A stretch of DNA of 64,000 nt from positions 62,001 to 126,000 of the forward strand of contig CAZWTU010000002.1 of assembly GCA_964637035.1 (NCBI GenBank), in the 5' to 3' direction. The translations under genes and the position numbers were made by a program. This document shows, in pieces, positions 1 to 6,714 of this stretch; the stretch's first letter is position 1, and each line of letters starts with the position of its first letter. This stretch comes from CAZMMV01 sp964637035. Its GTDB lineage: Bacteria > Bacillota > Clostridia > Tissierellales > Tissierellaceae. The notes under the pieces are model-generated. The model saw nothing but the letters and a program-made list of their open reading frames with translations. It was not told where the DNA came from and did no database searches.

Positions 1-764
1 AAGTTGGAAAGTATTCTTTGATTGTAATGTCTTTTACACTGCTAGCAGCATTTGGTGGAGGATATTATTTAGGGAAGTTATTTAAAATGGACTGGAAACT
101 TTCGGGACTGATCTCTGCAGGGACGGGCATTTGTGGAGGTTCAGCTATAGCGGCTATTGCTCCTACTATAAATGCTAAAAACAAGGACATTGCCTATGCT
201 ATATCAGCTACCTTTATATTTGATGTAATAATGGTAGTACTTTTTCCAATAGCAGGGAAATACTTTGGCATGAGTGATTTAGGTTTTGGATTGTGGACTG
301 GGACGGCAGTGAATGATACTTCCTCTGTAGTAGCTGCAGGATATGCATTTTCAGATTTAGCAGGAAATTTTTCTCTCATAGTTAAATTAACACGTACTTT
401 ATCAATTGTACCTGCAGTTTTAATATTTTCTTATATAAATGAAAAAATTAACCTAAAAGCTAATACAGAAGGAAAGTTTGAAAAACAAAAAGTAAATTTA
501 AAGAAACTATTTCCTTGGTTTATAATCATGTTTTTAGTTGTGGTTGCTATCAAAAGTTTAGGATTTATTTCATTGGAATTAAGCAATCAAATATCTACCA
601 TAAGCAAGTTTTTCATGGTTATGGCTTTAGGTGCCATAGGACTTAGTACTAATTTTAATGAAGTATCAAAATCTGGGTTCTTACCAATGGTACATGGTTT
701 TATGATTTCTGCTTTGGTAGTTGTGGTTTCATTTTTGGTTCAAAATTTCATGGGACAAATTTAA
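1..764 (+). CDS. YeiH/UPF0324 family membrane transporter, 3' part
   Basis: The reading frame is already open at the first base, so the 5' end lies outside the window; about 254 residues of the C-terminal part are visible. The protein is a string of hydrophobic helices with the family-typical glycine-rich motif GICGGSAIAA followed by AP, as in the YeiH/UPF0324 family of putative anion (sulfate or sulfonate) exporters. The last helices end close to the stop, so the C-terminus is complete. Substrate cannot be deduced from sequence. It is separated by about 110 bases from the peroxiredoxin gene and is probably a different transcription unit. Family assignment is firm; function is inferred. Confidence 0.8.
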   Translation, partial: VGKYSLIVMSFTLLAAFGGGYYLGKLFKMDWKLSGLISAGTGICGGSAIAAIAPTINAKNKDIAYAISATFIFDVIMVVLFPIAGKYFGMSDLGFGLWTGTAVNDTSSVVAAGYAFSDLAGNFSLIVKLTRTLSIVPAVLIFSYINEKINLKANTEGKFEKQKVNLKKLFPWFIIMFLVVVAIKSLGFISLELSNQISTISKFFMVMALGAIGLSTNFNEVSKSGFLPMVHGFMISALVVVVSFLVQNFMGQI

Positions 765-822
765 AACCTCATTAAAGATATTTGTTTTAAAAGTAATAAG
801 TAAGGTATATATATTATAGGAA

Positions 823-851
823 ATCTATATAATAAAAATTATTATATAGAT
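823..851. repeat. Perfect inverted repeat in the peroxiredoxin leader
   Basis: Two 13-base arms, ATCTATATAATAA and its exact complement, are separated by AAA and lie 23 bases before the peroxiredoxin start codon. Symmetry and location suit either an operator or an RNA hairpin just ahead of the ribosome site. It does not fit the usual PerR 7-1-7 box, so no regulator is named. No clear -35/-10 pair could be fixed upstream. Confidence 0.5.
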
Positions 852-873
852 AAATTTTATAGGAGGTGGCTGT

Positions 874-1596
874 ATGAGTAAAGAAATAAAAATCGGTTGT
901 TCTAGAAAAACTTCTACTAGCAATAAACTTGAAGAAGAACAGTTACTAGGCAATGAAAACATTATCAAGGGGGAAAAACAAAAAATGATAAAAGTTGGAA
1001 AACCAGCACCAAATTTTACTGCACAAGCATTTCATAATGGAAAATTTACAGAAGTTAGTTTAGAGGACTATAAAGGGAAATGGGTACTATTATGTTTCTA
1101 TCCAGGAGACTTTACCTTTGTCTGAGCTACTGAAGTATCAGCAGTTGCTGAAAAATATGAAGAATTAAAAGCTTTAGATGTACAAGTATTATCAATGAGT
1201 GTAGACTCACCATTTGTTCATAAAGTGTGGAATGACAATGAACTTTCAAAGATGATAGGCAAGGATATTCCTTATCCAATGTTATCTGATGGAGGCGGAG
1301 CAATAGGTACAATGTACGGAGTATACGATGAAGAAGGCGGAGTAGACACTAGAGGTAGATTTATCATAGATCCAGATGGAATAGTTCAAGGATTTGAAGT
1401 ACTTACACCACCTGTAGGCAGAAATGTTTCAGAAACTATTAGGCAGATACAAGCTTTCCAATTAGTTAGAAAGACAGAAGGTGGAGAAGTTACTCCATCA
1501 GGCTGGAAACCAGGAAAGACTACTTTAAAGCCGGGTCCAGAGTTGGTAGGTAATGTGTGGAAAGAGTGGAAAGTATCAGAGGCTTTTGAAGACTAG
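874..1596 (+). CDS. prxU: Selenocysteine-containing peroxiredoxin (PrxU-like)
   Basis: This is a thiol/selenol peroxidase of the AhpC/TSA (1-Cys-like) family, cytosolic, reducing hydrogen peroxide and organic peroxides. The frame is interrupted only by TGA at 1123-1125, precisely at the peroxidatic position: GDFTFV-U-ATE replaces the usual FVCPTE. Homology runs unbroken through the TGA to GWKPG near the C-terminus, and a bSECIS-like hairpin follows, so the codon is read as selenocysteine (residue 84). No resolving Cys is seen after the Sec: the AhpC VCPAxW region reads VTPSGW. The ATG at 874 has an ideal AGGAGG site; an ATG at 985, behind a weaker AAGGGGG, would put Sec at residue 47, the usual family position, and remove a 37-residue hydrophilic extension. 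The reductant partner is not in the window. Confidence 0.9.
1123..1151 (+). promoter_or_regulatory. Sec UGA codon and bacterial SECIS hairpin
   Basis: TGA at 1123-1125 is followed 12 bases later by a 5-bp stem TCAGC/GCTGA (1138-1142 and 1147-1151) closing the tetraloop AGTT. The loop carries G in its second position, 19 bases after the UGA. Bacterial SECIS elements known to bind SelB have a short stem with G in the first two loop positions about 16-37 bases downstream of the UGA, which this matches. SelA, SelB, SelC and SelD must be encoded elsewhere in the genome. Confidence 0.75.
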
Positions 1597-1619
1597 ACAT
1601 ATATTTAAAATTAACTTAC

Positions 1620-1664
1620 AAAGGATTAAAAGTGCATGTACTTTTAATCCTTTAAACTTTTTAA
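1620..1664 (+). terminator. Intrinsic terminator after the peroxiredoxin gene
   Basis: A perfect 14-bp stem (AAAGGATTAAAAGT at 1620-1633 and its complement at 1640-1653) closes the loop GCATGT and is followed by an A/T-rich tract including CTTTTT. It separates the peroxiredoxin from the small gene at 1758. Confidence 0.75.
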
Positions 1665-1757
1665 AATTCTAATTCTCTTTTATAATCATTTGTATCATGC
1701 ATAAAAATTTATACATTAAACATAATATCAATATAGAGATATTAAAGGAGGCTAATT

Positions 1758-1931
1758 ATGGAAGAGAATGATAGTTTTTATGAAATAAAGGATAGATTTA
1801 TATCTGCAGATTTAGATACGAAAATAAACATATATACAACTGTACAGGGCTTATCAGTAGAACAATATAAGGAGCTTTTATCAGTTTTTCCTATTAAGCA
1901 TTTAGACAAACTTGAAAAAGCTATGAATTAA
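1758..1931 (+). CDS. 57-residue hypothetical protein
   Basis: A short frame begins with ATG eight bases after a strong AAAGGAGG site and stops at TAA 1929-1931. The product (57 residues) is soluble, acidic at the N-terminus and has a C-terminal part that looks helical (around VEQYKELLSVFP and HLDKLEKAM). It is flanked by its own upstream and downstream terminator hairpins, so it appears to be a monocistronic small gene. I do not recognise a family. Coding status rests on the ribosome site, the compact transcription-unit layout and sensible amino-acid composition. Confidence 0.6.
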   Translation: MEENDSFYEIKDRFISADLDTKINIYTTVQGLSVEQYKELLSVFPIKHLDKLEKAMN

Positions 1932-1980
1932 AAATTATAGGATTGGAGAATATATTTTCTACAATCCTATAATTTTATTA
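1931..1980 (+). terminator. Intrinsic terminator after the 57-residue gene
   Basis: A 15-bp perfect stem (AAAATTATAGGATTG at 1931-1945 pairing with 1962-1976) starts at the stop codon and runs into TTTTATTATT. The symmetric A/T ends mean it may work in both directions. Confidence 0.7.
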
Positions 1981-2016
1981 TTATAGATTTTATCTTGGTA
2001 TTCAGAAGGGTTCCTT

Positions 2017-2074
2017 GTGCTTTTCCTCCAAATATGATATTTTATATAAAATATCATATTTGGAGGAAAAGCAC
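2017..2074. repeat. Perfect 58-bp palindrome covering a ribosome binding site
   Basis: Two exactly complementary 29-base arms meet without any spacer at 2045/2046 (centre TTTATATAAA; outer ends GTGC and GCAC). The right arm contains the GGAGGA ribosome site at 2061-2067 for the TTG start at 2075, the first base after the palindrome. In RNA the arm would fold back and hide the site. See findings. Confidence 0.9.
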
Positions 2075-2743
2075 TTGAGGAAAATACTTGTAGTCATATT
2101 AGTTATATCAATATCCCTATGGTGTCTTTTAGGTGCTGTAGAAATGAATACTTTTAATATTAATCTTTATATGAAATCCTATGAAAAGTATAATATTCAA
2201 GAAGTAACTGGTAAAAATAAAGAAGAATTACAATCTATAACTGAGGATATCTTTGTTTATCTTAAGGGGGATGGAGGAAGGGAAATCCTAGAACCTAATT
2301 TTAATGAAAAAGAAGTATTACATATGGAAGATGTAAAAGATTTATTTAGGATTGGGTTTAAATTAAAATATATAGCTATATTTTTGTCAGGATTTACAAT
2401 AGCCATTTTGTGGAAAATGAGGGAACAGAAGCTTATAAAGTATATTGTAACAGGACTATTTGTGAATTGGGTTATCTTAGGTGGTTTGTTTCTAATGATA
2501 TATTTTGATTTCAATAAATATTTCACTATATTCCATCATATATTTTTTTCCAATGATTTATGGATTCTAAATCCTAGAACCGATTTATTGATTCAAATGT
2601 TGCCAGAGGAATTCTTTATGTCAATTGCTGCAAGAATAGTAGTATTCTTTATTGCTTTTGTGTCAATAATACAGATTATAGGATACATTATCATTAGGAA
2701 GGGAAGAGATGGGGATGAAAAAAGATCAGGGCAAGAAGAATGA
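2075..2743 (+). CDS. DUF1461 / TIGR01906 family integral membrane protein
   Basis: The protein has 222 residues from TTG 2075, which follows GGAGGA and gives a typical membrane N-terminus (RKILVVILVISISLW). An in-frame start at 2015 would lie in the left arm of the palindrome and translate it, so it is rejected. About four membrane segments are visible, with an extracytoplasmic loop after the first. Before the last segment is the family block HHIFFSNDLW, NPRTDLLIQMLPE and FF, typical of DUF1461 (TIGR01906) proteins of Firmicutes, whose function is unknown. It overlaps the next gene by 35 bases, so the two are cotranscribed and probably coupled. Confidence 0.75.
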   Translation: MRKILVVILVISISLWCLLGAVEMNTFNINLYMKSYEKYNIQEVTGKNKEELQSITEDIFVYLKGDGGREILEPNFNEKEVLHMEDVKDLFRIGFKLKYIAIFLSGFTIAILWKMREQKLIKYIVTGLFVNWVILGGLFLMIYFDFNKYFTIFHHIFFSNDLWILNPRTDLLIQMLPEEFFMSIAARIVVFFIAFVSIIQIIGYIIIRKGRDGDEKRSGQEE

Positions 2744-3332
2744 TGGAATTTCTGAAAAGGAAAAACAAAGAATATTAAACAATTTTTACACAAAACAGAT
2801 TAAAAATGGGAAAACTACTAGGGCAGAGATTTTTGACAAAATATCTTTAATTCTAGTAGTTTTTATTTTATTAGTTTTTTTTCTATATAAAATCATAGGA
2901 AATTTTATTATTTCTTTTCTTTTAGGATTTGTAGGAGTTTTTTATATTAGTATTATTGGTAAAAAAATACTTGAAAAAGAGAGAATTAAAAAAATAGAAA
3001 AAATAAAAGAAGATTTAAGATTAAAATTAGAAGAAGAAAAACTACTAGCTCCTGATGAAGATCTAGAAGACTATATAATCAAAAGATATGTGGAAAAAAA
3101 GAAAGAGTTTAAAGAAAACATTAACCCTTACACCAAGGGGAAGTTAGTGAGGTTATTTGCCTTATCTATTATATTTTTTATTATTTCTTATTTCACCAAA
3201 TATGGGTCTTATTATAAGATCATATCTGTAATTACATTTACAATAGCCTCTTTTATAGGAAGTTACAAAATAACTGAATATATGAGAAAAAAAGATAGTG
3301 AAAGTTTACTTCCTAAGGATAATGGGGTATAA
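2709..3332 (+). CDS. Hypothetical membrane protein with central coiled coil
   Basis: The 207-residue product starts inside the end of the preceding gene (ATG 2709, or ATG 2715 two codons on, behind AGGAAGGGAAGAG). Residues 1-40 are polar, about 45-80 form two hydrophobic segments, about 85-125 are a charged helical stretch rich in Glu and Lys (probable coiled coil), and about 150-190 form two more hydrophobic segments. The layout suggests a four-helix membrane protein with a cytoplasmic coiled-coil arm. I do not recognise the family. The folT promoter overlaps its 3' end. Confidence 0.65.
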   Translation: MGMKKDQGKKNDGISEKEKQRILNNFYTKQIKNGKTTRAEIFDKISLILVVFILLVFFLYKIIGNFIISFLLGFVGVFYISIIGKKILEKERIKKIEKIKEDLRLKLEEEKLLAPDEDLEDYIIKRYVEKKKEFKENINPYTKGKLVRLFALSIIFFIISYFTKYGSYYKIISVITFTIASFIGSYKITEYMRKKDSESLLPKDNGV

Positions 3333-3333
3333 T
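3305..3333 (+). promoter_or_regulatory. SigA-type promoter for folT
   Basis: TTTACT (3305-3310) and a perfect TATAAT (3328-3333) are 17 bases apart. The predicted start near 3340 falls exactly at the beginning of the THF riboswitch, which supports the assignment. Confidence 0.7.
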
Positions 3334-3342
3334 ATATATTAG

Positions 3343-3438
3343 CAAGACAGAGTAGGTAAAGAACGTCAAGTGTTAAGGGATGGGAAGTTGCCCTTAGACG
3401 AAGAATATAAATCTGCGATTCTTTACCGCATCCGCTGA
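3343..3438 (+). promoter_or_regulatory. Tetrahydrofolate (THF) riboswitch
   Basis: The leader contains the conserved segments of the THF class of folate riboswitch in order: CAGAGTAGGTAAAGAACGTC, AAGTGTTAAGGGATGGGA, GACGAAGAA and ACCGCATCCGCTG. Helices pair as expected: GGTAAAGAA with TTCTTTACC, AAGGG with CCCTT, and CAG with CTG closing the base. This RNA class binds reduced folates and usually represses folate transport or synthesis genes; here it precedes folT. Between it and the start codon lie two further hairpins (CATTAAAG/CTTTAATG and GACAG/CTGTC) followed by A-rich sequence, which could be the expression platform. Confidence 0.85.
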
Positions 3439-3506
3439 ATCATTAAAGTATCTCCTATCTTTAATGTGACAGTTACTGTCTATTAAAAAAAGAGAGGAGT
3501 ATAAAA

Positions 3507-4052
3507 ATGAATAAAAAGAAACTCAACACAAGAAGCCTTGTTCAAGGAAGTTTTTTAGTGGCTATTTCTATAGTCATGACTAGGTTTTTATATTTTTTTG
3601 TACCACTAGCTGGATTGCCAACTATTAGGATAAGTTTTGGTGAAATGCCACTTATGCTTAGTGGCTTGTTATTTGGTCCATTTGTAGGAGGAATCAGTGG
3701 TTTAGCCGCTGATTTGATTGGGGTTGCTATAAATCCACAGGCAGCATTTCATCCTGGTTTTGTACTGAGTTCAATATTGTGGGGTGTAATACCTGGTTTA
3801 TTAGGGAATTATTTTAAATTCAAGTCTAAAGATAAAAACCCATTTACCATAAAAAGGATTTATTTAACAGTTATAGTGTCCTATGTAATTATATCTTTAG
3901 GATTAAATACAGTATGGCTAACAGGTTTATACGGTAAAGGTTTTATGGTATTGTTTCCGGGAAGAGTAATAGCTGCAATGTTTAATATACCCTTACAAAG
4001 TTTTGTTATAAATTTATTAATAAAACATTTAAGGCGAATGGTTTTAGCTTAG
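3507..4052 (+). CDS. folT: Folate ECF transporter substrate-binding component FolT
   Basis: This 181-residue, about six-helix membrane protein is the substrate-specific S component of a group II energy-coupling factor transporter for folate; the shared EcfA/A'/T module is encoded elsewhere. Visible family features are IRISFGEMPLMLSGLLFGP, the following glycine-rich helix (GGISGLAADLIG) and the conserved NTVWL segment near the C-terminal third. Length is normal for FolT. The start ATG 3507 follows GAGAGGAG. Control by the THF riboswitch immediately upstream independently supports the folate assignment. The flavoprotein gene 10 bases downstream is probably cotranscribed. Confidence 0.88.
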   Translation: MNKKKLNTRSLVQGSFLVAISIVMTRFLYFFVPLAGLPTIRISFGEMPLMLSGLLFGPFVGGISGLAADLIGVAINPQAAFHPGFVLSSILWGVIPGLLGNYFKFKSKDKNPFTIKRIYLTVIVSYVIISLGLNTVWLTGLYGKGFMVLFPGRVIAAMFNIPLQSFVINLLIKHLRRMVLA

Positions 4053-4061
4053 GAGGATATA

Positions 4062-4655
4062 ATGAAGAAAATACTTGCTTTAATGGCTAGTCCAAGAAAA
4101 GAGAAAAATACAGACAAATTATTAGACTATTTATTAGATGGAATAAAAGATGAAGATTATAAAATAAATAAAATATATTTAAAAGATAAAAAGATAAATC
4201 CTTGTACAGGATGTGATTATTGTGGCAAGGCCGGTTTATGCGTAATCGATGATTACATGGATGAGATTTATAAGGAGTTTGATAGCAGTGATATAATAAT
4301 ACTTGCTGCACCGGTTTATTTCAATTCAGTAAATGCTATGGCTAAAAACATGATAGATAGATGCCAAAAATATTGGTCATTAAAATATTCACTAAATCAA
4401 GAATATAAAAGGGGACAAGATAGGATAGGTATATTTTTATCCACTGGAGGAGCACCTTTTGCACTAGACCAATTTACTGGATCCAGATTTGTAATGGAAT
4501 ATTTCTTTAAAGCAATAAATGCAGAATATAAAGGAAATTACCTAGTGGCTAACACAGATGACCAACCTATAGAAAATAGGCTAGATGTAAAAAAAGAATT
4601 ATATGACATAGGAAAAAATATCTCAAATATAGAAGACTTCTACCTGCAAAGGTAG
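4062..4655 (+). CDS. Iron-sulfur flavoprotein / NADPH-dependent FMN reductase family
   Basis: The 197-residue protein has a flavodoxin-like FMN-binding fold: N-terminal beta strand and phosphate loop (LALMASPRKEKNTDKL), the AAPVYFNSVNA segment and LSTGGAP. It also carries Cys48, 51, 54 and 60 (spacing CX2CX2CX5C), which matches the compact 4Fe-4S motif of archaeal and clostridial iron-sulfur flavoproteins (Isf). It would act as a soluble two- and one-electron transfer protein or oxidoreductase; the partner is unknown. It lies 10 bases after folT and before a terminator, so it shares the folate-regulated transcript. The family is sure, the presence of a cluster is likely. Confidence 0.75.
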   Translation: MKKILALMASPRKEKNTDKLLDYLLDGIKDEDYKINKIYLKDKKINPCTGCDYCGKAGLCVIDDYMDEIYKEFDSSDIIILAAPVYFNSVNAMAKNMIDRCQKYWSLKYSLNQEYKRGQDRIGIFLSTGGAPFALDQFTGSRFVMEYFFKAINAEYKGNYLVANTDDQPIENRLDVKKELYDIGKNISNIEDFYLQR

Positions 4656-4665
4656 AAGTCTTTTT
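4633..4665 (+). terminator. Intrinsic terminator of the folT operon
   Basis: An 11-bp perfect stem (GACTTCTACCT, loop GCAA, AGGTAGAAGTC) followed by TTTTT at 4661-4665. The stop codon of the flavoprotein gene lies within the right arm. Confidence 0.9.
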
Positions 4666-4825
4666 GCCATAAGACAAGATAGTTTATGGAATATATTTAC
4701 ATTCTTATCTATTTATATAAAGTAGTCTTTGATTTTTATTGTTTAAAGTTCTATAATAGAAACAAAAGATATAAAATTTATATTTGCATTAATATATTTT
4801 ATACATAATTTGAGGAGGAATACAA

Positions 4826-5404
4826 ATGAAAACACAATTACCAATAGCATTATCCAACCGCCACATTCATGTAAGCCAAGATGATCTAGATGTTTTATTC
4901 GGGAAAGGCTATGAACTAAATAGGATTAAAGACTTATCCCAGCCAGGACAATATGCTTGTGATGAGAAGGTAGATATTGTAGGCCCTAAAAGAAATATAC
5001 AAGGGGTAAGGATTTTAGGACCTGTAAGATCTAATACTCAGTTTGAAATATCTGTATCAGATGCTTTTACATTGGGAGTAGACCCTGTTATTAGAAACTC
5101 AGGTGATATAAAAGCTACCCCAGGAATAAAACTTGTAGGTCCAAAGGGTGAAGTTGAATTAAAGGAAGGGACAATTGTAGCAGCAAGACATATTCATATG
5201 CATACTAAGGATGCAGGAGAGTTTGGGGTAGTAGATAATGAGATAGTAAATATTAGAGTAAAGGGCCCTAGAGGGGTAGTTTTTGAAAATGTATTAGTTA
5301 GGGTTTCAGATGAATTTGCCCTTGAAATGCATGTTGATGTTGAGGAAGGAAATGCTTCAGGAGTTAAAAATGGAGATATGGTAGAGTTAATAAAGGTAAA
5401 ATAG
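4826..5404 (+). CDS. pduL: PduL-type phosphate acyltransferase
   Basis: The 192-residue enzyme interconverts acyl-CoA and acyl phosphate (acetyl or propionyl) with phosphate. PduL proteins are two-domain zinc beta-barrels; the two metal-binding HxH motifs are visible as SNRHIHVS near residue 12 and AARHIHMH near residue 115, each followed by the repeated beta-barrel domain. There is no N-terminal encapsulation helix, so this is a cytosolic, microcompartment-free PduL. It is followed 10 bases later by deoC. DeoC releases acetaldehyde; a CoA-acylating aldehyde dehydrogenase elsewhere could link the two, with PduL giving acetyl phosphate for ATP. Enzyme family is firm; the pathway link is inference. 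Confidence 0.9.
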   Translation: MKTQLPIALSNRHIHVSQDDLDVLFGKGYELNRIKDLSQPGQYACDEKVDIVGPKRNIQGVRILGPVRSNTQFEISVSDAFTLGVDPVIRNSGDIKATPGIKLVGPKGEVELKEGTIVAARHIHMHTKDAGEFGVVDNEIVNIRVKGPRGVVFENVLVRVSDEFALEMHVDVEEGNASGVKNGDMVELIKVK

Positions 5405-5414
5405 GGGGATTTAA

Positions 5415-6065
5415 GTGAAAAAAGTTTTAGGTATGATTGATCATACTATTTTAAAAGCAGAAGCTACTGAAGAAATGGTGAAGGAACTTTGTAAAGAAGC
5501 TATGGAATATGAGTTTGCAGCAGTATGTGTTAACCCATTTCATGTAAAGCTATGTAAAGATTTATTAAATGGTTCAAGTGTAAAAATAGCAACGGTCATA
5601 GGATTTCCTTTAGGGGCAAATACTAGTACTGTGAAGGCTTTTGAGACTAAGGATGCCATAGCTAATGGGGCAGATGAAATTGACATGGTTATAAATATTG
5701 GTGCTTTAAAAGCTAAGACTTATCTCCTTGTTAAGGATGATATAAGTGGAGTAGTAAAGGCTGCAAAGGATAAGGCCTTAGTCAAGGTAATAATAGAGAC
5801 AAGTTTATTAAACCGTGAAGAAAAAATAAAGGCTTGTGAACTAGCAGTGGAAGCAGGAGCAGATTTTGTCAAAACCTCCACAGGATTTTCCACTGGAGGG
5901 GCTAGTGTTGAAGATGTAAAACTCATGAAAGAAGTTGTAGGAGACAAATTAGGAATAAAAGCTTCAGGTGGAATTAGGGACTTAAAAACTGCTGAACAAA
6001 TGATTCTAGCAGGGGCCAACAGACTAGGTGTTAGTTCTGGTGTTCAAATAGCAAAAGAATTATAA
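5415..6065 (+). CDS. deoC: Deoxyribose-phosphate aldolase
   Basis: The 216-residue class I aldolase splits 2-deoxy-D-ribose 5-phosphate into glyceraldehyde 3-phosphate and acetaldehyde during deoxynucleoside catabolism. Characteristic segments are MIDHTILKAEAT at the start, VATVIGFPLG-like (IATVIGFPLGANTS), EIDMVINIGALK, and the Schiff-base lysine in FVKTSTGFSTGGA. The start is GTG 5415 after TAGGGGGA. It forms a two-gene unit with pduL. No other nucleoside-catabolism gene is adjacent. Confidence 0.95.
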   Translation: MKKVLGMIDHTILKAEATEEMVKELCKEAMEYEFAAVCVNPFHVKLCKDLLNGSSVKIATVIGFPLGANTSTVKAFETKDAIANGADEIDMVINIGALKAKTYLLVKDDISGVVKAAKDKALVKVIIETSLLNREEKIKACELAVEAGADFVKTSTGFSTGGASVEDVKLMKEVVGDKLGIKASGGIRDLKTAEQMILAGANRLGVSSGVQIAKEL

Positions 6066-6133
6066 TTATTTTTTCTCTTTCTTGTTATAAAATTTGATTA
6101 AATTAGAAAAGATATAGCAAGAGGAGGGATATA

Positions 6134-6592
6134 TTGAAAAAGAATATAATAATATTATTAATTTTGGCTTTAATTTTACCAATGGGATGTTCTATTAACA
6201 AGGATACTAAAAAGGATATTGGGGTAGAGGGTGAATTGGTAGATATATCCGTTGAAGTTTCTGCAGAGGACAATATAATTATTGAAAGGTCTGAAATATT
6301 ATCAGATTATGTTGTGGAACTTTATGGTATAGATGATACTGGAACAATAATATTCAATGATATTGCCCTAGTAGCAGTTGTAATGGCTTATGATGCAGAA
6401 TTAACAGAAGATACTAAGGAATTAATCAAAAAGATTGTAATGGAAAAAGATAGTGAGATAAAAACTGTTATAGTTTCTGAAGATGAAAAAACTTTCAATA
6501 ATGTAGTAGACATTATTATAGACTTGATGCATGGTATTACTTACGATAGCCAAGTGGGTAAGATTAGTAAATTAATAGAAAAAGCAAAGTAA
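6134..6592 (+). CDS. YhcN/YlaJ-like sporulation lipoprotein
   Basis: The product has 152 residues from a TTG start behind GAGGAGGG. A lipoprotein signal is visible: lysines, a hydrophobic stretch, and the lipobox LPMGC with Cys at about residue 19. The mature part contains the YhcN/YlaJ-type pattern of a short alpha/beta domain (VVELYGIDDTGTIIFNDIALVAVVM). Members of this family are membrane-anchored and linked to spores in Bacillus. Assignment is by pattern; a distant homologue is possible. Monocistronic, with its own terminator. Confidence 0.65.
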   Translation: MKKNIIILLILALILPMGCSINKDTKKDIGVEGELVDISVEVSAEDNIIIERSEILSDYVVELYGIDDTGTIIFNDIALVAVVMAYDAELTEDTKELIKKIVMEKDSEIKTVIVSEDEKTFNNVVDIIIDLMHGITYDSQVGKISKLIEKAK

Positions 6593-6593
6593 G

Positions 6594-6635
6594 ACAAATA
6601 ACCCTTTCAAAAGATTGGGTTATTTGTATTTTTTT
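6594..6635 (+). terminator. Intrinsic terminator after the lipoprotein gene
   Basis: An 11-bp perfect stem, ACAAATAACCC (6594-6604) with GGGTTATTTGT (6617-6627), is followed by ATTTTTTT. Confidence 0.88.
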
Positions 6636-6714
6636 ATAATTTATATAATATAATGATAAGTAACATATATAAATCAGGGTATAGTAAATATAATTGTGAA
6701 AAGGAGGAAATAAA

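Noticed and set aside
823..851. PerR or Fur box in the peroxiredoxin leader
   Set aside because: The repeat does not fit the 7-1-7 symmetry of the TTATAATnATTATAA consensus.
1120..1130. TGA within the peroxiredoxin gene as a nonsense mutation or frameshift
   Set aside because: The frame resumes with intact family sequence directly after it, the codon is at the redox-active position and a bSECIS hairpin follows, so recoding to selenocysteine is the better explanation.
2015..2074. Translation of the 58-bp palindrome as the N-terminus of the DUF1461 protein
   Set aside because: The start at 2075 has a ribosome site and gives a typical membrane N-terminus; the upstream part would encode the palindrome itself.
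4826..6065. Microcompartment operon around pduL
   Set aside because: No shell protein genes, no encapsulation peptide and no aldehyde dehydrogenase are nearby.
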